DNA of 64,000 nucleotides from SpSt-333 sp964371615 (GTDB taxonomy: Bacteria; Bacteroidota; Ignavibacteria; UBA10030; UBA8401), in NCBI GenBank assembly GCA_964371615.1, contig CAYJMS010000004.1, positions 186,001 through 250,000 on the forward strand, written 5' to 3'. Positions within the stretch are counted from its first letter, which is position 1. Every line of letters begins with the position of its first letter. Shown here piece after piece: positions 17,016 to 26,746 of the stretch. Under the pieces are notes generated by a model that was not told where the DNA came from, made no database searches, and saw only the letters and a list, made by a program, of their open reading frames with translations. The position numbers were made by a program, and so were the translations under genes.

Positions 17016-19049
17016 TCACCGAACAATGACAAATTTTCCGGAAACCCGCTGACCGGAATCCCGGTCTTCGATATGGTAGATATAGATATCCGGAGCAATA
17101 AAGAGATTATCGTCGGTGAGCATCGGATTCCAAGCCACATAGGCGGAAGGATCGTCTTTCACGATGGTTTTCACCAGATCTCCGTTGACCGTAAATATTC
17201 GTATGGTACACCTACGAGAGAGATTGGTGAATGTAATACGATCAGCGTCACCGGGAAATGTTCGTGCCTGAAAAAGGTTGTACGGATTCGGTACAACACG
17301 CACGTTCGATAAGGTTGTGAACGCTTCGCGATATGCTCTGGCGGGATAATACGTACGGTTGATGAACTTGCTGCTTTCTAAGGGAAGTTGATAACACGTT
17401 GGATCGATATTTGTGACACCATCGTTTGCCGCAGTGACGTAATAGTAGTATGAAACACCGATATCCAAGACTGAATCGATATATACGTTTTCGCTCGGTA
17501 GTACTTCACCGATCTTGTCGAAATCGCCCAAATTGGAGCCTGCTTTACGGTAAATATGATATTTAAAGACGTCAGTCGATTTTGATTTATCCCATTCCAA
17601 TGTAACTGATTTTATTCCGCTCGTGACACGAAGATTGACAGGCGGTTTTGGTGCATTGGGCATTGAGATATTCTTCGAAAGATACTTATCCCAATTCCAT
17701 TGAGCTCGCTTTATAGTTAATTTCAGACTGTCAAATGAAGCTCGAAGAAATGAATCCTTCTCGCTCTTGGTAATCTCCCCTCGTAAATATTTGAGTCCCA
17801 TTTCTTTGGTCGCGGCAATCGAAGGACCGTTGACGGCATGGACGAAAACCAATCGCAATTGACCGTACGCCGGAAGATCGAAAGGCCCGAATCCCATCCA
17901 GCATGATTCGAGGTTTTTAGGGACTGGTTTTGCATAATCCGGATGTTTGTAATTACTCACGCCGCTATTAAAAATATTTGCCCATCGTAATTCTTCGCGC
18001 CACCCGGGTGCTGACGTAAAACTGTCATACCCATAGACAAACGGTTGTAGGAGGTTGTTGGCGGTATTTGTCGAAGATGTTTTGACATAGAGAACACCAT
18101 ATCCGGCATGCATTGCCGACACAAATTCCCCCGGACTATATAACGTCGTCGGATCGAACACCGCATCCGCAAATTGCGATGGATACGGATCCCCCTGATC
18201 ATCATCTGGGATATCCGGATCGTCACCATCAAATGCGTACATAAATCGTAACGAATCGTTCTGACTGTCACCATAGTAATCATGCCAATTATCCCAGGAA
18301 CCAGTCGCTTGGAAGGAATAGTATCCTTCCCCTTTGTTATTCGGCGATAGGTTGTTGACATACAGGTCAAGATACAATCGTTTGAGATCTCGGGGCGTGA
18401 TTTCGGAAGTAAAGATAACATCATCCTGATTGCCGTTATTGACAATGTCGACAACGCGAATGATATAGTCGTCATGATATGGATTTGCCCAAGCATAATA
18501 GGATTGCTTTACATAAAAGCCATCGTGAAAAAATTCCGTGTATTCGATTAATTCATCACTGATGAGAGTCGGTCGTTCAATGAGAAATGGACCTTGCTTT
18601 TCGACTTGGTTTTCGTGTATTGTACCATCTTCGTAGGTTACCTTTGTAGAGGTACGCATTGTTCGCATTGATTTTACCTGGGTCGGTCGATATCCCTCGG
18701 TGGGCGTTTTCAATGCATAACTGGGATGATAAAATGGAACTATACGAGTGTTGATAATATTTCCATTTGTATCTTTTTCTTCTATCTCAAAATCTTTAAA
18801 CATCAAACGCAACCGCGCACCAGTGGAATTTGTCCGGAACCCTCCTTCGTAGAGAGATCCTCCCTTCTCATGTCCACCCGGCCAGACCATATACAATCCC
18901 TGGAGTCCTATTGCCGATTCCAGACCATCCGGTGAGTCCCACAGATCACCGATTTGAATTCGCGCGATATTTTGAGTATAGGCTGTGCTCAGAAATACTG
19001 TCGACAGGAGAATTCCGAGTATGAAAAAAAGTGACTTCTTTCGTGTCAT
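17016..19049 (-). CDS. Secreted protein with fibronectin-III domain and T9SS-like C-terminus, encoded with the TonB receptor
   Basis: 677 residues from the ATG at 19049, which has GGGAG 7 nt upstream. Another ATG at 19067 overlaps the receptor's stop. A signal peptide (SLFFILGILLSTVFLSTAYT) is followed by a long beta-rich region I do not recognise (about 25-470). A fibronectin-III module follows (PPVNLRVTSGIKSVTLEWD, about 475-575). The last section has VRVVPNPYN and GDLVKTI, a C-terminal pattern common in FCB-group exported proteins. Proteins of this layout are often encoded directly after TonB receptors in Ignavibacteria-like genomes, in the place where SusD would be in Bacteroides. A surface substrate-binding role is inference. 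Confidence 0.75.
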   Translation of the reverse strand: MTRKKSLFFILGILLSTVFLSTAYTQNIARIQIGDLWDSPDGLESAIGLQGLYMVWPGGHEKGGSLYEGGFRTNSTGARLRLMFKDFEIEEKDTNGNIINTRIVPFYHPSYALKTPTEGYRPTQVKSMRTMRTSTKVTYEDGTIHENQVEKQGPFLIERPTLISDELIEYTEFFHDGFYVKQSYYAWANPYHDDYIIRVVDIVNNGNQDDVIFTSEITPRDLKRLYLDLYVNNLSPNNKGEGYYSFQATGSWDNWHDYYGDSQNDSLRFMYAFDGDDPDIPDDDQGDPYPSQFADAVFDPTTLYSPGEFVSAMHAGYGVLYVKTSSTNTANNLLQPFVYGYDSFTSAPGWREELRWANIFNSGVSNYKHPDYAKPVPKNLESCWMGFGPFDLPAYGQLRLVFVHAVNGPSIAATKEMGLKYLRGEITKSEKDSFLRASFDSLKLTIKRAQWNWDKYLSKNISMPNAPKPPVNLRVTSGIKSVTLEWDKSKSTDVFKYHIYRKAGSNLGDFDKIGEVLPSENVYIDSVLDIGVSYYYYVTAANDGVTNIDPTCYQLPLESSKFINRTYYPARAYREAFTTLSNVRVVPNPYNLFQARTFPGDADRITFTNLSRRCTIRIFTVNGDLVKTIVKDDPSAYVAWNPMLTDDNLFIAPDIYIYHIEDRDSGQRVSGKFVIVR

Positions 19050-19066
19050 ATAATCTCCCTTACACA

Positions 19067-22000
19067 TTAAAATGCAACTCTGATGCTAAACCAGATATCC
19101 CGGGGGAATAAATACGCCAAGTAAGAACGCTTCGGCATATACGCTTCTTCGACTTCGTCACCCGGTGTTTTTCCAGTCTGTTTGATCCGTTTCATATAGC
19201 GATCGAATTCGTCCTGCGCATCTTTTCCGAAAGCCGCAAAAGTATAACTTGCATTGCCGGGAGCCTGGTAATAATCTGTCCCTTCGTAGATCGCTTCACC
19301 AAAATCGGTAACATTAAAGTTCTTGATATTGAACACATTGTAAATATCTACTGAGAAGGAAATATCGGTATTGAACATCTCGACCGTTTTTTCAATTTTC
19401 AGATCGATCATCCAGTAATCTCTCCACTGGTAATTTAGATCACTCGTTTCGGTTTGTCCTGTCGGATCCCAATGGAATTTAACCCCTTCGCGCCATTTTA
19501 CGATCCAGCTCAATCGCCAATCACTTAACGGATACAGACCACCGATTGCCGGTCCAAATTCAGTCGGCGAGGTAAGGTTAATTCCTCCCTTCGCTTTGAG
19601 AATCGGTTCAAATGTTTGTCGCGATAATGACCGTGCTTGGAGTGCCACATTCTTATCCTGCGTATCCAGATCATCCGGTCGGATCAATGTCGGACCTGTT
19701 GTTCCATAGGTGTTCAGAAACCAGCTGAAGTTTACGAAACCATTTATGAAACTTTCGGTTCGACGGAAGATCTGCAGTTCAAACCCTTTTTGAGTCCAAT
19801 ATGCATAGTCCATATAACTGAACCATATCGTTTCCGGGTTACCGTTATTATAGAAGACAAACTGCGGCTGATTTCGTGCATCTTTGTAATAGCCGCTCAA
19901 CGTCATTCGAAAGACATCCCTAAAATTCTGTTCGTAACCGATCTCATAACTGGTGGTTTTGGGAAGTGGAAGAAAAGCATTCCCGGTGAATTCGAGCCTC
20001 CCGCCGCTTCCGATGTTACCGTATCGTAGCCAGTAGAGATTATGGGTTGTTGGAATTTGTGTGAAATGGCCGTAATTAAAATAGAGCTTAGATTCCTCGC
20101 TGATAGGGTGGGCAATTCCAAAACGCGGTGAGATTGCCCATTTCAACGGTACTTCTTTCGAAATGGTGGAGAGTGAATCAAAGTAGACATCACGTTTAAA
20201 TGAACCATAGAGATCCGGGCGATTGGGGTTGGCCATGATATCCGGTTGTTTTCCTTCAACGTAATAAAAATCAAACCGGACTCCTGCATTAATGACGAAG
20301 TTTGGATATTCTATTTTATCCTGAACATATACTCCGCCGTCGTAGAACTGCGCACTAAAATGAGTACCGGAATATCCCACCAACGATCCGCGTTGATCGC
20401 GGGTGCGTGGGAATGCTGCCCAGCGGTCTTCAGCAACATGATTACCATTGAAAAGAAGTCCGAATTTTATTTGATGGTTCTGGTTGATCTGACTTGTAAA
20501 ATCTCCTTGCAGCGAGTACGTTGCCAGTGTAGAGGAATCATATCCCCAACTATCGAGAAGGTTGTGTAAATAATATCCGTTTTGATCGGTGGTGTAATTA
20601 CCTGACAAGCCCGACCAACGATAATAATCATATCCACGTGGAAACGTCGGAAAGGAGATTGTATCCCCGACGGTATTGATCAGTGAGAACTCTGAGACGT
20701 ATTTACGTTGTTCGTTTCCGCTGGTATTGATATATGTTGATGTCGGTGCAAAATCAGGTGGGGATGCATCATAATTGGCAAAGTGGGTCTGCAGTCGGAT
20801 TTCAAAATAGGTCGATGTATTAATAAAATGATTCACCGAAAAACTGTAATTCTGTCTTTTCCAATCGATCCAATTCGAATTGTTATCGACGGCATACACG
20901 TTTGCCATACCCTGTAACGCCCATATTCCGTAGATATTTTGGATGATGTATCCAGGATTTGTCGCATATGAATGATCCTCACCAAGAAACCATCCACACG
21001 CATGCGTTTCGCCGTACAAGGCAAATAAACTCATGGTGGTGTTCGAGCCCGCACGATAATTAAACCGAACCTGACCGTTCTCTTCAGAAAAACCGTCACG
21101 CGAAAGTTGAAATGCATAGGACGTAAACCGTTTTGAGTATCCTCCGAAGAAATCGATCTCGCTCAACACCGGAATACCGCTGAATGGTAATAAAGGTCCA
21201 CCAAACGACGCCTGGATATCATAGTCCGGTGTATCGCCATAATGCAAAACTCTATCGACACCCAATTCCCTTGCGAATTCATCATTGCGGTGCTGGTATT
21301 TCCACAATGTGAAATTTGCTTCGGGAGTCAATTTATACTGATTCAATCCTGACGAGGCATACGAATTCCATCCCTGAAAATCCGGTATACCATCCTTGTC
21401 GCGGTCGATATTCTCTCCCCGTTCATTGCGCCACGCAGTTACCGAATCCCCCAATTCGTTGACGTAGCGTTCTCCTTCGACGGCGGAATAATGTTGGAAC
21501 CTTCCGAAATCCCACCAATTATCTTTCGACCACATGTTCGGGCCGAAATGTTTCAGTGTAGGAGTGCGATATCGTACTTTTATCGAACCGGTATACCGTT
21601 CTGGTGACCGCTTGGTCACGATATTGACCAGTCCAGAGCGCGCATTGGAATACTCTGCATTGAAACCGCCGGTGATCAATTGCACTTCCTGAATTAATTC
21701 AGTATTGATATTTGTGTATGGCCTATTAGTCCGGCTGTCCGACAGTGACACACCGTCGATATTGAACCCGACCTCTTTCTCTGTCCCTCCCCTGATGGTC
21801 ACACCATAGGCATCCTGTTCTATCCCTACTTCGTTTGTCAATAGATCTTTGAACTTTGCCTGTGGAACAGCCGAGATTTCTTCGACGGAAATGCCTTTGG
21901 AACTATAGGCAACATCTTTTCTGATTCGTTCGTTGTCTGCCACCACCACGATTTCCTGAAGCGCAACTGCATCCGACGACAGGGCGAAGTTCAATTGCGT

Positions 22001-22333
22001 GGTACGATCGATATTCACGACAACGCGTTGCTTTGTTGCGGTGTGATATCCGATAATACGTGCTTCAACAGTATATTCACCAGGAGGTACATTCAGAATA
22101 AAATATTCACCGTCTACATTGGTCGAAGCACCGATACTGCTTTGCGCTTTGTTTTCCTTGTCCCTGTTCCATTGTCCGACGATAATGACAATGGCACTGG
22201 GGATTGGTTCATTGTTTGATTTGTCAACAACTGTTCCGGAAATCTTTCCGGTCGTTCCGCTCGCTTCCAATAAATTAGTCCATGCGAGAATAAGACAACA
22301 ATACATTACTATAACGCGTACAATTGTTTTCAT
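19067..22333 (-). CDS. TonB-dependent outer-membrane receptor with CarboxypepD-like N-domain
   Basis: About 1,088 residues from the ATG at 22333, where GGAG lies 7 nt upstream. A signal peptide leads to a carboxypeptidase-regulatory-like beta-sandwich (GKISGTVVDKSNNEPIPSA, about 25-105). A TonB-box-like stretch (LQEIVVVAD) and the plug (VPQAKFKDLLTNEVGIEQ, with GGFNAEYSNARSGLVNIVTK) follow. A 22-strand barrel ends in the aromatic C-terminus IWFSIRVAF. It imports a large ligand across the outer membrane using TonB energy. It resembles SusC in layout, but no SusD-like lipoprotein follows. Its neighbours are the 677-residue FN3 protein and a PorV-like protein. The ligand is probably an oligosaccharide, given the operon context. 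Confidence 0.93.
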   Translation of the reverse strand: MKTIVRVIVMYCCLILAWTNLLEASGTTGKISGTVVDKSNNEPIPSAIVIIVGQWNRDKENKAQSSIGASTNVDGEYFILNVPPGEYTVEARIIGYHTATKQRVVVNIDRTTQLNFALSSDAVALQEIVVVADNERIRKDVAYSSKGISVEEISAVPQAKFKDLLTNEVGIEQDAYGVTIRGGTEKEVGFNIDGVSLSDSRTNRPYTNINTELIQEVQLITGGFNAEYSNARSGLVNIVTKRSPERYTGSIKVRYRTPTLKHFGPNMWSKDNWWDFGRFQHYSAVEGERYVNELGDSVTAWRNERGENIDRDKDGIPDFQGWNSYASSGLNQYKLTPEANFTLWKYQHRNDEFARELGVDRVLHYGDTPDYDIQASFGGPLLPFSGIPVLSEIDFFGGYSKRFTSYAFQLSRDGFSEENGQVRFNYRAGSNTTMSLFALYGETHACGWFLGEDHSYATNPGYIIQNIYGIWALQGMANVYAVDNNSNWIDWKRQNYSFSVNHFINTSTYFEIRLQTHFANYDASPPDFAPTSTYINTSGNEQRKYVSEFSLINTVGDTISFPTFPRGYDYYRWSGLSGNYTTDQNGYYLHNLLDSWGYDSSTLATYSLQGDFTSQINQNHQIKFGLLFNGNHVAEDRWAAFPRTRDQRGSLVGYSGTHFSAQFYDGGVYVQDKIEYPNFVINAGVRFDFYYVEGKQPDIMANPNRPDLYGSFKRDVYFDSLSTISKEVPLKWAISPRFGIAHPISEESKLYFNYGHFTQIPTTHNLYWLRYGNIGSGGRLEFTGNAFLPLPKTTSYEIGYEQNFRDVFRMTLSGYYKDARNQPQFVFYNNGNPETIWFSYMDYAYWTQKGFELQIFRRTESFINGFVNFSWFLNTYGTTGPTLIRPDDLDTQDKNVALQARSLSRQTFEPILKAKGGINLTSPTEFGPAIGGLYPLSDWRLSWIVKWREGVKFHWDPTGQTETSDLNYQWRDYWMIDLKIEKTVEMFNTDISFSVDIYNVFNIKNFNVTDFGEAIYEGTDYYQAPGNASYTFAAFGKDAQDEFDRYMKRIKQTGKTPGDEVEEAYMPKRSYLAYLFPRDIWFSIRVAF

Positions 22334-22353
22334 CGTCACACTCCAAATTCGGA

Positions 22354-24486
22354 TCATCGTAGTAATAGAATTTTGATCAGCGTGGATCGAATCGCAGTCT
22401 CAAAACGGGCAAAATAAACTCCTGTTGGAGCTTCTCTGTTGGATGCATCGGTACCGTCCCATGCAATGGTCTGTGTACCTTTATGAATATCATCTCGAAA
22501 TAGTGTTTTTACGTGCTGACCGAGCACATTGATAATACCTACCTTCATCGGAACAGATATCCCACTCTGGATTTGAAACTGAGTGTGAGCATTGAATGGA
22601 TTGGGATAATTCCCATGTATGACCCAGGTTTCCGGAATATCTGACTGTTTATTTACTGATGTGGAATTTGTTACGGTAACGATTAAGCTGTCGGGTATGC
22701 TCATCACGTTATCATTATCCTGTGCCGTCAATGTCACGACGAATGTGCCCGTATTTTCATATAAATAGTCGAACTCGGTCACTATACCGGTAATAATCTG
22801 ACCATCGCCCATATTCCATCGATAATTAACGATATACCCATCCGTGTCCGAAGCGGCGCCGCGCAGCGAAAAAATCTCGTTCACCACAACAGACGAATCT
22901 TTTGTCGGGCGAAGAATCTTGGCAATCGGAGGTTTTTCAACGACCGGAGTGTATCGAATTGTAAAAGGTGCATTGCTTACATCATACACGGTGGCAGTGT
23001 TGATACTCGATAACCGAATCAAACAATTCGAACTTGCCACTTTAGATACTTTCCACACATAAGATCCAGTATTGGGTGCTTTCGATACAATGGTACTCCA
23101 TTCTATTCCACCATCGGTGCTCAATTCGATACGTATTGAATCGACGCCGGAATCCTTATAAGTATACCACGATAGTTTTTGATTGAAATCCGCTTCAAAC
23201 ACTTCGTTGCCATTTGGCATATTAACATTGATAATGACTGAACCGTTATGTGGTGCCATTTCGACATGACGAAGAAGATTCGAAAACTCAAAGTCATTCC
23301 CCGGATAGGCAAAATTAATTCCACCGACCGGTGTTGTCTGGAATTCCTTCACCTCGGGCCAAATTGCATACGAGGAGGTAAAACCATCATCGCTGTTGAT
23401 GGGGTGTATCGGAATATTGTCGAAGTTGATCTTTCCGGAAATTGTATTTTTGGGGATCATCATGAACTTAAAACCACCCTGCGACATGATGAGATACAGA
23501 TTTCCGTCAGGTGAATCGATAAACCGCCATCGACTGACGTTACCAACCTCAACGAGATATACAGTATCATTCCATGTCCCGTTTGCAGGTTTGTAGAAAT
23601 ACCCGATCATGCCATACGAACCGTATGTGAATAGATGCGCATCGCCATTCGTACTGTTCACCCATATATCATTAGCGGCAGTATTGGAGCCTTTCATTTT
23701 TGTAAAGCCTGATATCGGTTCACCAATAACGACTTTCCCAGCCCCCACTTCGTAGGTCCAATTTGGTGCCAAGCCGCTTGGTACTTCACCTCCCACATAA
23801 AAGGTTGTATCGTCAAGAAACGATGCAAAAACGTATGAAAAATCATTTCCTGGGATCTTGGTTACAATTGAATCTGTACTCCATACTCCATCTTTAGTAT
23901 AAATGTACACCCAATCACTCGGTCCGCCGTTGTAATCCACTTTTGTCCACCACACAATCCGGCTTCCGTTTGGCGATAGTGCGGCACCGATGTAGTTGGT
24001 ACTGGGGCCGGTACTTTGGATCTGCCTATTATAGACGGCAGAATTTGTTTTTGCATCGAAGATTGCTTCTTCGATATAGCCACCATTGATATTTAGTCCA
24101 TAAGTATAGATCGTATCACCGACTGCCAATGTCGCCGTATTCTGCTGAATAGTTGAAGGATTGGTAAGCGTTTGAATCAGGTTCCATTTGATTCCGTCAA
24201 AGTGATGGTAGTTGATGGCAGGATTTCTATTGACATCGATTCCGGTATCGTCTACATACCATAATCCTTGTGTGGCTGTCCTGACCATATGACCAAGGTG
24301 GTGTCCCCAGAATCCGCCAACTAAACCGGGGGAATCTTTGTCAACTCTATGTTTATCGGTAATTTGATACGAACTAATGCTATAGTCTTGTGAATATATG
24401 ACCTGAAACCCAACGAGCAGTAGAACCATCAGAATGTGAACAACGAAAGAAGGAATGTATGTAATGAGATTGGTTGGATTTTTCAA
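22354..24486 (-). CDS. Secreted PKD-domain protein with T9SS sorting domain
   Basis: 710 residues. A signal peptide (HILMVLLLVGFQVIYS) is followed by a long region with propeller-like strand spacing (BNR/sialidase-like, about 30-420). A beta-sandwich lies at about 430-515 and a PKD domain at about 535-625 (WNMGDGQIITGIVTEFDYLYENTG within, core motif FDYLYENTG). The C-terminus (NYPNPFNAHTQFQI to TLIKILLLR) is a T9SS sorting domain. The start is TTG at 24486 with AAGGCG upstream; no ATG lies nearby in frame. It starts 15 nt after the CMD-family stop. It is likely a surface glycan-binding or degrading protein; no catalytic signature was recognised. Confidence 0.83.
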   Translation of the reverse strand: MKNPTNLITYIPSFVVHILMVLLLVGFQVIYSQDYSISSYQITDKHRVDKDSPGLVGGFWGHHLGHMVRTATQGLWYVDDTGIDVNRNPAINYHHFDGIKWNLIQTLTNPSTIQQNTATLAVGDTIYTYGLNINGGYIEEAIFDAKTNSAVYNRQIQSTGPSTNYIGAALSPNGSRIVWWTKVDYNGGPSDWVYIYTKDGVWSTDSIVTKIPGNDFSYVFASFLDDTTFYVGGEVPSGLAPNWTYEVGAGKVVIGEPISGFTKMKGSNTAANDIWVNSTNGDAHLFTYGSYGMIGYFYKPANGTWNDTVYLVEVGNVSRWRFIDSPDGNLYLIMSQGGFKFMMIPKNTISGKINFDNIPIHPINSDDGFTSSYAIWPEVKEFQTTPVGGINFAYPGNDFEFSNLLRHVEMAPHNGSVIINVNMPNGNEVFEADFNQKLSWYTYKDSGVDSIRIELSTDGGIEWSTIVSKAPNTGSYVWKVSKVASSNCLIRLSSINTATVYDVSNAPFTIRYTPVVEKPPIAKILRPTKDSSVVVNEIFSLRGAASDTDGYIVNYRWNMGDGQIITGIVTEFDYLYENTGTFVVTLTAQDNDNVMSIPDSLIVTVTNSTSVNKQSDIPETWVIHGNYPNPFNAHTQFQIQSGISVPMKVGIINVLGQHVKTLFRDDIHKGTQTIAWDGTDASNREAPTGVYFARFETAIRSTLIKILLLR

Positions 24487-24501
24487 AATGGTAACGCCTT
24501 T
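24487..24501 (-). promoter_or_regulatory. RBS supporting a TTG start for the PKD protein
   Basis: AAGG lies just upstream of the TTG at 24486 on the minus strand. The only in-frame alternative before it is ATT, so the TTG is the best conventional start. Confidence 0.5.
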
Positions 24502-24867
24502 TTATTGGGCAAATATTTTACGAGCAACAGTGAGACTATTAATGGTCCGTGGGAAACCGGCAAAAACAGACATTTGGATAATCGCTTCGATGATTTCGCC
24601 TGTGGAACATCCAACATGCAGTGCGCCGCGAATGTGGGATTCTAATTGAGGTTCGGCATTTCCCAAACTCGTTAATGCCGCTATCGCCAGTAGCTCCCGT
24701 GTTTTATTGTCCAACACTCCGCGGGAATAGATATCAGTGAAAGGAACCTCGACGTACATTCGCGCAAAATCCGGCGATGTCTCTGCAATAGAATCAACAA
24801 CAGTCATGCCAGTGTCGCCAAATATCGTTTTTAAAGTTCGTAATCCTTGTTGATATCGTTCGGTCAT
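24502..24867 (-). CDS. Carboxymuconolactone decarboxylase (CMD/AhpD-like) family protein
   Basis: 121 residues with the CMD fold: LDNKTRELLAIAAL, a helix with LESHIRGAL, HVGCSTGEIIEAI and FAGFPRTINS. This matches the PcaC-type half (the ELLAIAALTSLG and GAL..G signatures). The redox CxxC of AhpD is absent, so a peroxidase role is unlikely. The length is typical. It lies between an RraA-like gene (26 nt gap) and the PKD protein gene. PcaC-like proteins also occur in sugar-acid operons as decarboxylases or lactone-acting enzymes of unproven activity. An aromatic-ring role is not supported here because no ring-cleavage gene is present. Confidence 0.85.
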   Translation of the reverse strand: MTERYQQGLRTLKTIFGDTGMTVVDSIAETSPDFARMYVEVPFTDIYSRGVLDNKTRELLAIAALTSLGNAEPQLESHIRGALHVGCSTGEIIEAIIQMSVFAGFPRTINSLTVARKIFAQ

Positions 24868-24893
24868 ATTGTCATTTCAATGTTAAAAAATTA

Positions 24894-25562
24894 TTAGAGT
24901 ACGCCATGTTTGGACCATACCTCTGCCATTTTTTGACCTTCGGCAAGTTCTTTACGAACAGTATTTTCAGTTGAAATACGTTCTATTACTTTTTGGATCA
25001 CTTCGTTCTCAATATTCTTAGGAATGACAATGATGCCATCCATATCCGCATAGACGATATCACCCGGGGTGATTGTCACTCCTCCGATGGTGATCGGGAT
25101 ATTCGCGCCGACAACGCGAGCGCGACCGGTGGTATCGATCGGCGACGATCCCCAGGCAAACGTCGGGTAATTCATGCGAATAATTTTTTTTGCATCGCGT
25201 GTATAACCATTAACGACCGCTCCCCTGCACCCTTTGACATGAAGCGCCGTTGCCGTCAGTTCACCCATGATCCCGGTGACAAGATGCTCGGACCCTGTGG
25301 TTACCAGGATCGTTCCGGCAGACATCGCATCAATACATTGAATTACCAAATCGTACGGATCTTTTTCATTGGTATCAGGTGAGTTCAGAAGGGTCACTGC
25401 CCTTCCCATTGCGGCGTACTGATCGTTCAGCGGTTTTATGCCGGCATCGGGCGACACAACCTGTTTTCTGTGTCCCATTTCATCCATGATGTCCGAAAAT
25501 GCCGATGCATATGCACTTTTTTCCAGGTATTCGAAAAGATCGTTTTCTTTATCGAAGTTCAT
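24894..25562 (-). CDS. RraA-family aldolase/decarboxylase-like protein
   Basis: 222 residues. The RraA/HMG-CHA aldolase signature is present: GELTATALHVKGCRGAV, then VVNGYTRDAKKI (Arg-Asp pair that binds divalent metal and oxo-acid in the family) and GDIVYADMDGIIVIP. This family includes class II pyruvate aldolases (4-hydroxy-4-methyl-2-oxoglutarate or 4-carboxy-4-hydroxy-2-oxoadipate) and oxaloacetate decarboxylases, besides the RNase E inhibitor RraA. In a sugar-acid locus, cleavage or decarboxylation of a 2-oxo acid is the most likely job. A GAGGAC element precedes the ATG, and the upstream stop is 12 nt away. Confidence 0.85.
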   Translation of the reverse strand: MNFDKENDLFEYLEKSAYASAFSDIMDEMGHRKQVVSPDAGIKPLNDQYAAMGRAVTLLNSPDTNEKDPYDLVIQCIDAMSAGTILVTTGSEHLVTGIMGELTATALHVKGCRGAVVNGYTRDAKKIIRMNYPTFAWGSSPIDTTGRARVVGANIPITIGGVTITPGDIVYADMDGIIVIPKNIENEVIQKVIERISTENTVRKELAEGQKMAEVWSKHGVL

Positions 25563-25574
25563 TGTAGTCCTCGT

Positions 25575-26738
25575 TTATACTGTATGAAATACGCATAATT
25601 CTCCTTCTCGCTCTCCCATTGGAGCCAAATTATTTTTTACATCTCCAAGATCGTAACCGGAAATTAACAATCTGTTTTGATGAACCAAGCTGTAACAAAT
25701 AAGCGGATATCGTTGGCCGGGTATTTCGGGCGCTTCGATATAACCCGATTGTTGAGTGCGTGGATCATACACAAGATATTTGTTCAGGAAATGATGCGGC
25801 CTGCCGTCGATGCCGATATTCTCATCCCCCTGAGACAAATATTTGTTGGAATTAAAATCCCATTGCATCGTCCCCTTGTATGTGGAGATACAGTAGAGCG
25901 CCAATCCGTCAAATGATGTCCCCATTCCGATGAATCCAAACACCGAGTTATGTCCAGGTATGGCAATTGGTTTTCCCCATTGTCTCGTAATGAAATTGTA
26001 GGGGAAAATTCTTCCGGTGAACCGATCCGCACAGTACACGGAATCGCCGATGGGATTGACGCCGGTAATTTCAAGTTGCGGTTCCGGTGCCGGTATTGGC
26101 TTGTCGAAGCGTTGTGTGATGAGGTCAAATCGTACCAAGCGGCACGGTTTCGCATCCAATGTAAATGAATAGATGGCATTGTCGCCTGCAATGTGAAATC
26201 CCGACCAGAGATCCATATTGTCGGGATATGAGATCTCATTGCCCTTCTCCTTGTCACAATCCCATACAAGTAATTTGCTACGATTACGGACATAGAGATA
26301 TAATCTTGGATCGTTCGGCACTCTGACTCCGAACCATATATTGCTTTCTGGATCCGGAAGTTCGTGCTTCGAATACTTTTTTTTATCTGAATCATAAACA
26401 AACATATGAGGCGATTTTTGCGCCAAGACATACACCTTGTTCCCTTGACAAAGACACGAGCTAAATGGTTTTCCCTGCAAAAAATCCGTCGGATGTTCCA
26501 CGACTTTCATCGTTACAGTATCGAGACTGAAAAAATGTTCGGAACTGCCGAACCACATCACACCGTTCATATCGACGTCGGGCTGGAAAGGTCGTGTTGT
26601 TTTATAATCGCACCACTGTAATTTCATCTGCGGAAGTCGAAATGAACCTGCATCCGACAAGGAAAATACTCTGGTGCCGGGCAACAACATTCCTGCACCG
26701 ACGATGGCAGATGTTTCTATAAAATCACGACGTATCAT
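25575..26738 (-). CDS. Exported beta-propeller protein with a twin-arginine-like leader
   Basis: 387 residues. The N-terminus MIRRDFIETSAIVGAGMLLPG has an RRDF twin-arginine motif and hydrophobic core, so Tat export in a folded state is plausible (landmark RRDFIETSAIVGAGM). The rest shows repeated propeller strands (MNGVMWFGSSEHFFSLD, NKVYVLAQKSPHMFVYD, DAKPCRLVRFDLIT). It is a smaller relative in architecture of the 682-residue propeller at 9333. No catalytic motif was recognised. The gap to the lipoprotein gene upstream is 8 nt. Tat export may hint at a bound cofactor or metal, but this is only inference. Confidence 0.75.
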   Translation of the reverse strand: MIRRDFIETSAIVGAGMLLPGTRVFSLSDAGSFRLPQMKLQWCDYKTTRPFQPDVDMNGVMWFGSSEHFFSLDTVTMKVVEHPTDFLQGKPFSSCLCQGNKVYVLAQKSPHMFVYDSDKKKYSKHELPDPESNIWFGVRVPNDPRLYLYVRNRSKLLVWDCDKEKGNEISYPDNMDLWSGFHIAGDNAIYSFTLDAKPCRLVRFDLITQRFDKPIPAPEPQLEITGVNPIGDSVYCADRFTGRIFPYNFITRQWGKPIAIPGHNSVFGFIGMGTSFDGLALYCISTYKGTMQWDFNSNKYLSQGDENIGIDGRPHHFLNKYLVYDPRTQQSGYIEAPEIPGQRYPLICYSLVHQNRLLISGYDLGDVKNNLAPMGEREGELCVFHTV

Positions 26739-26746
26739 GGATTGAC

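Noticed and set aside
24502..25562. Aromatic-ring cleavage pathway (CMD, RraA-like, amidohydrolases, Gfo/Idh as in protocatechuate degradation)
   Set aside because: No ring-cleaving dioxygenase or ring-specific transporter is present, while KDG kinase, Eda and lyase-like proteins favour a sugar-acid route.
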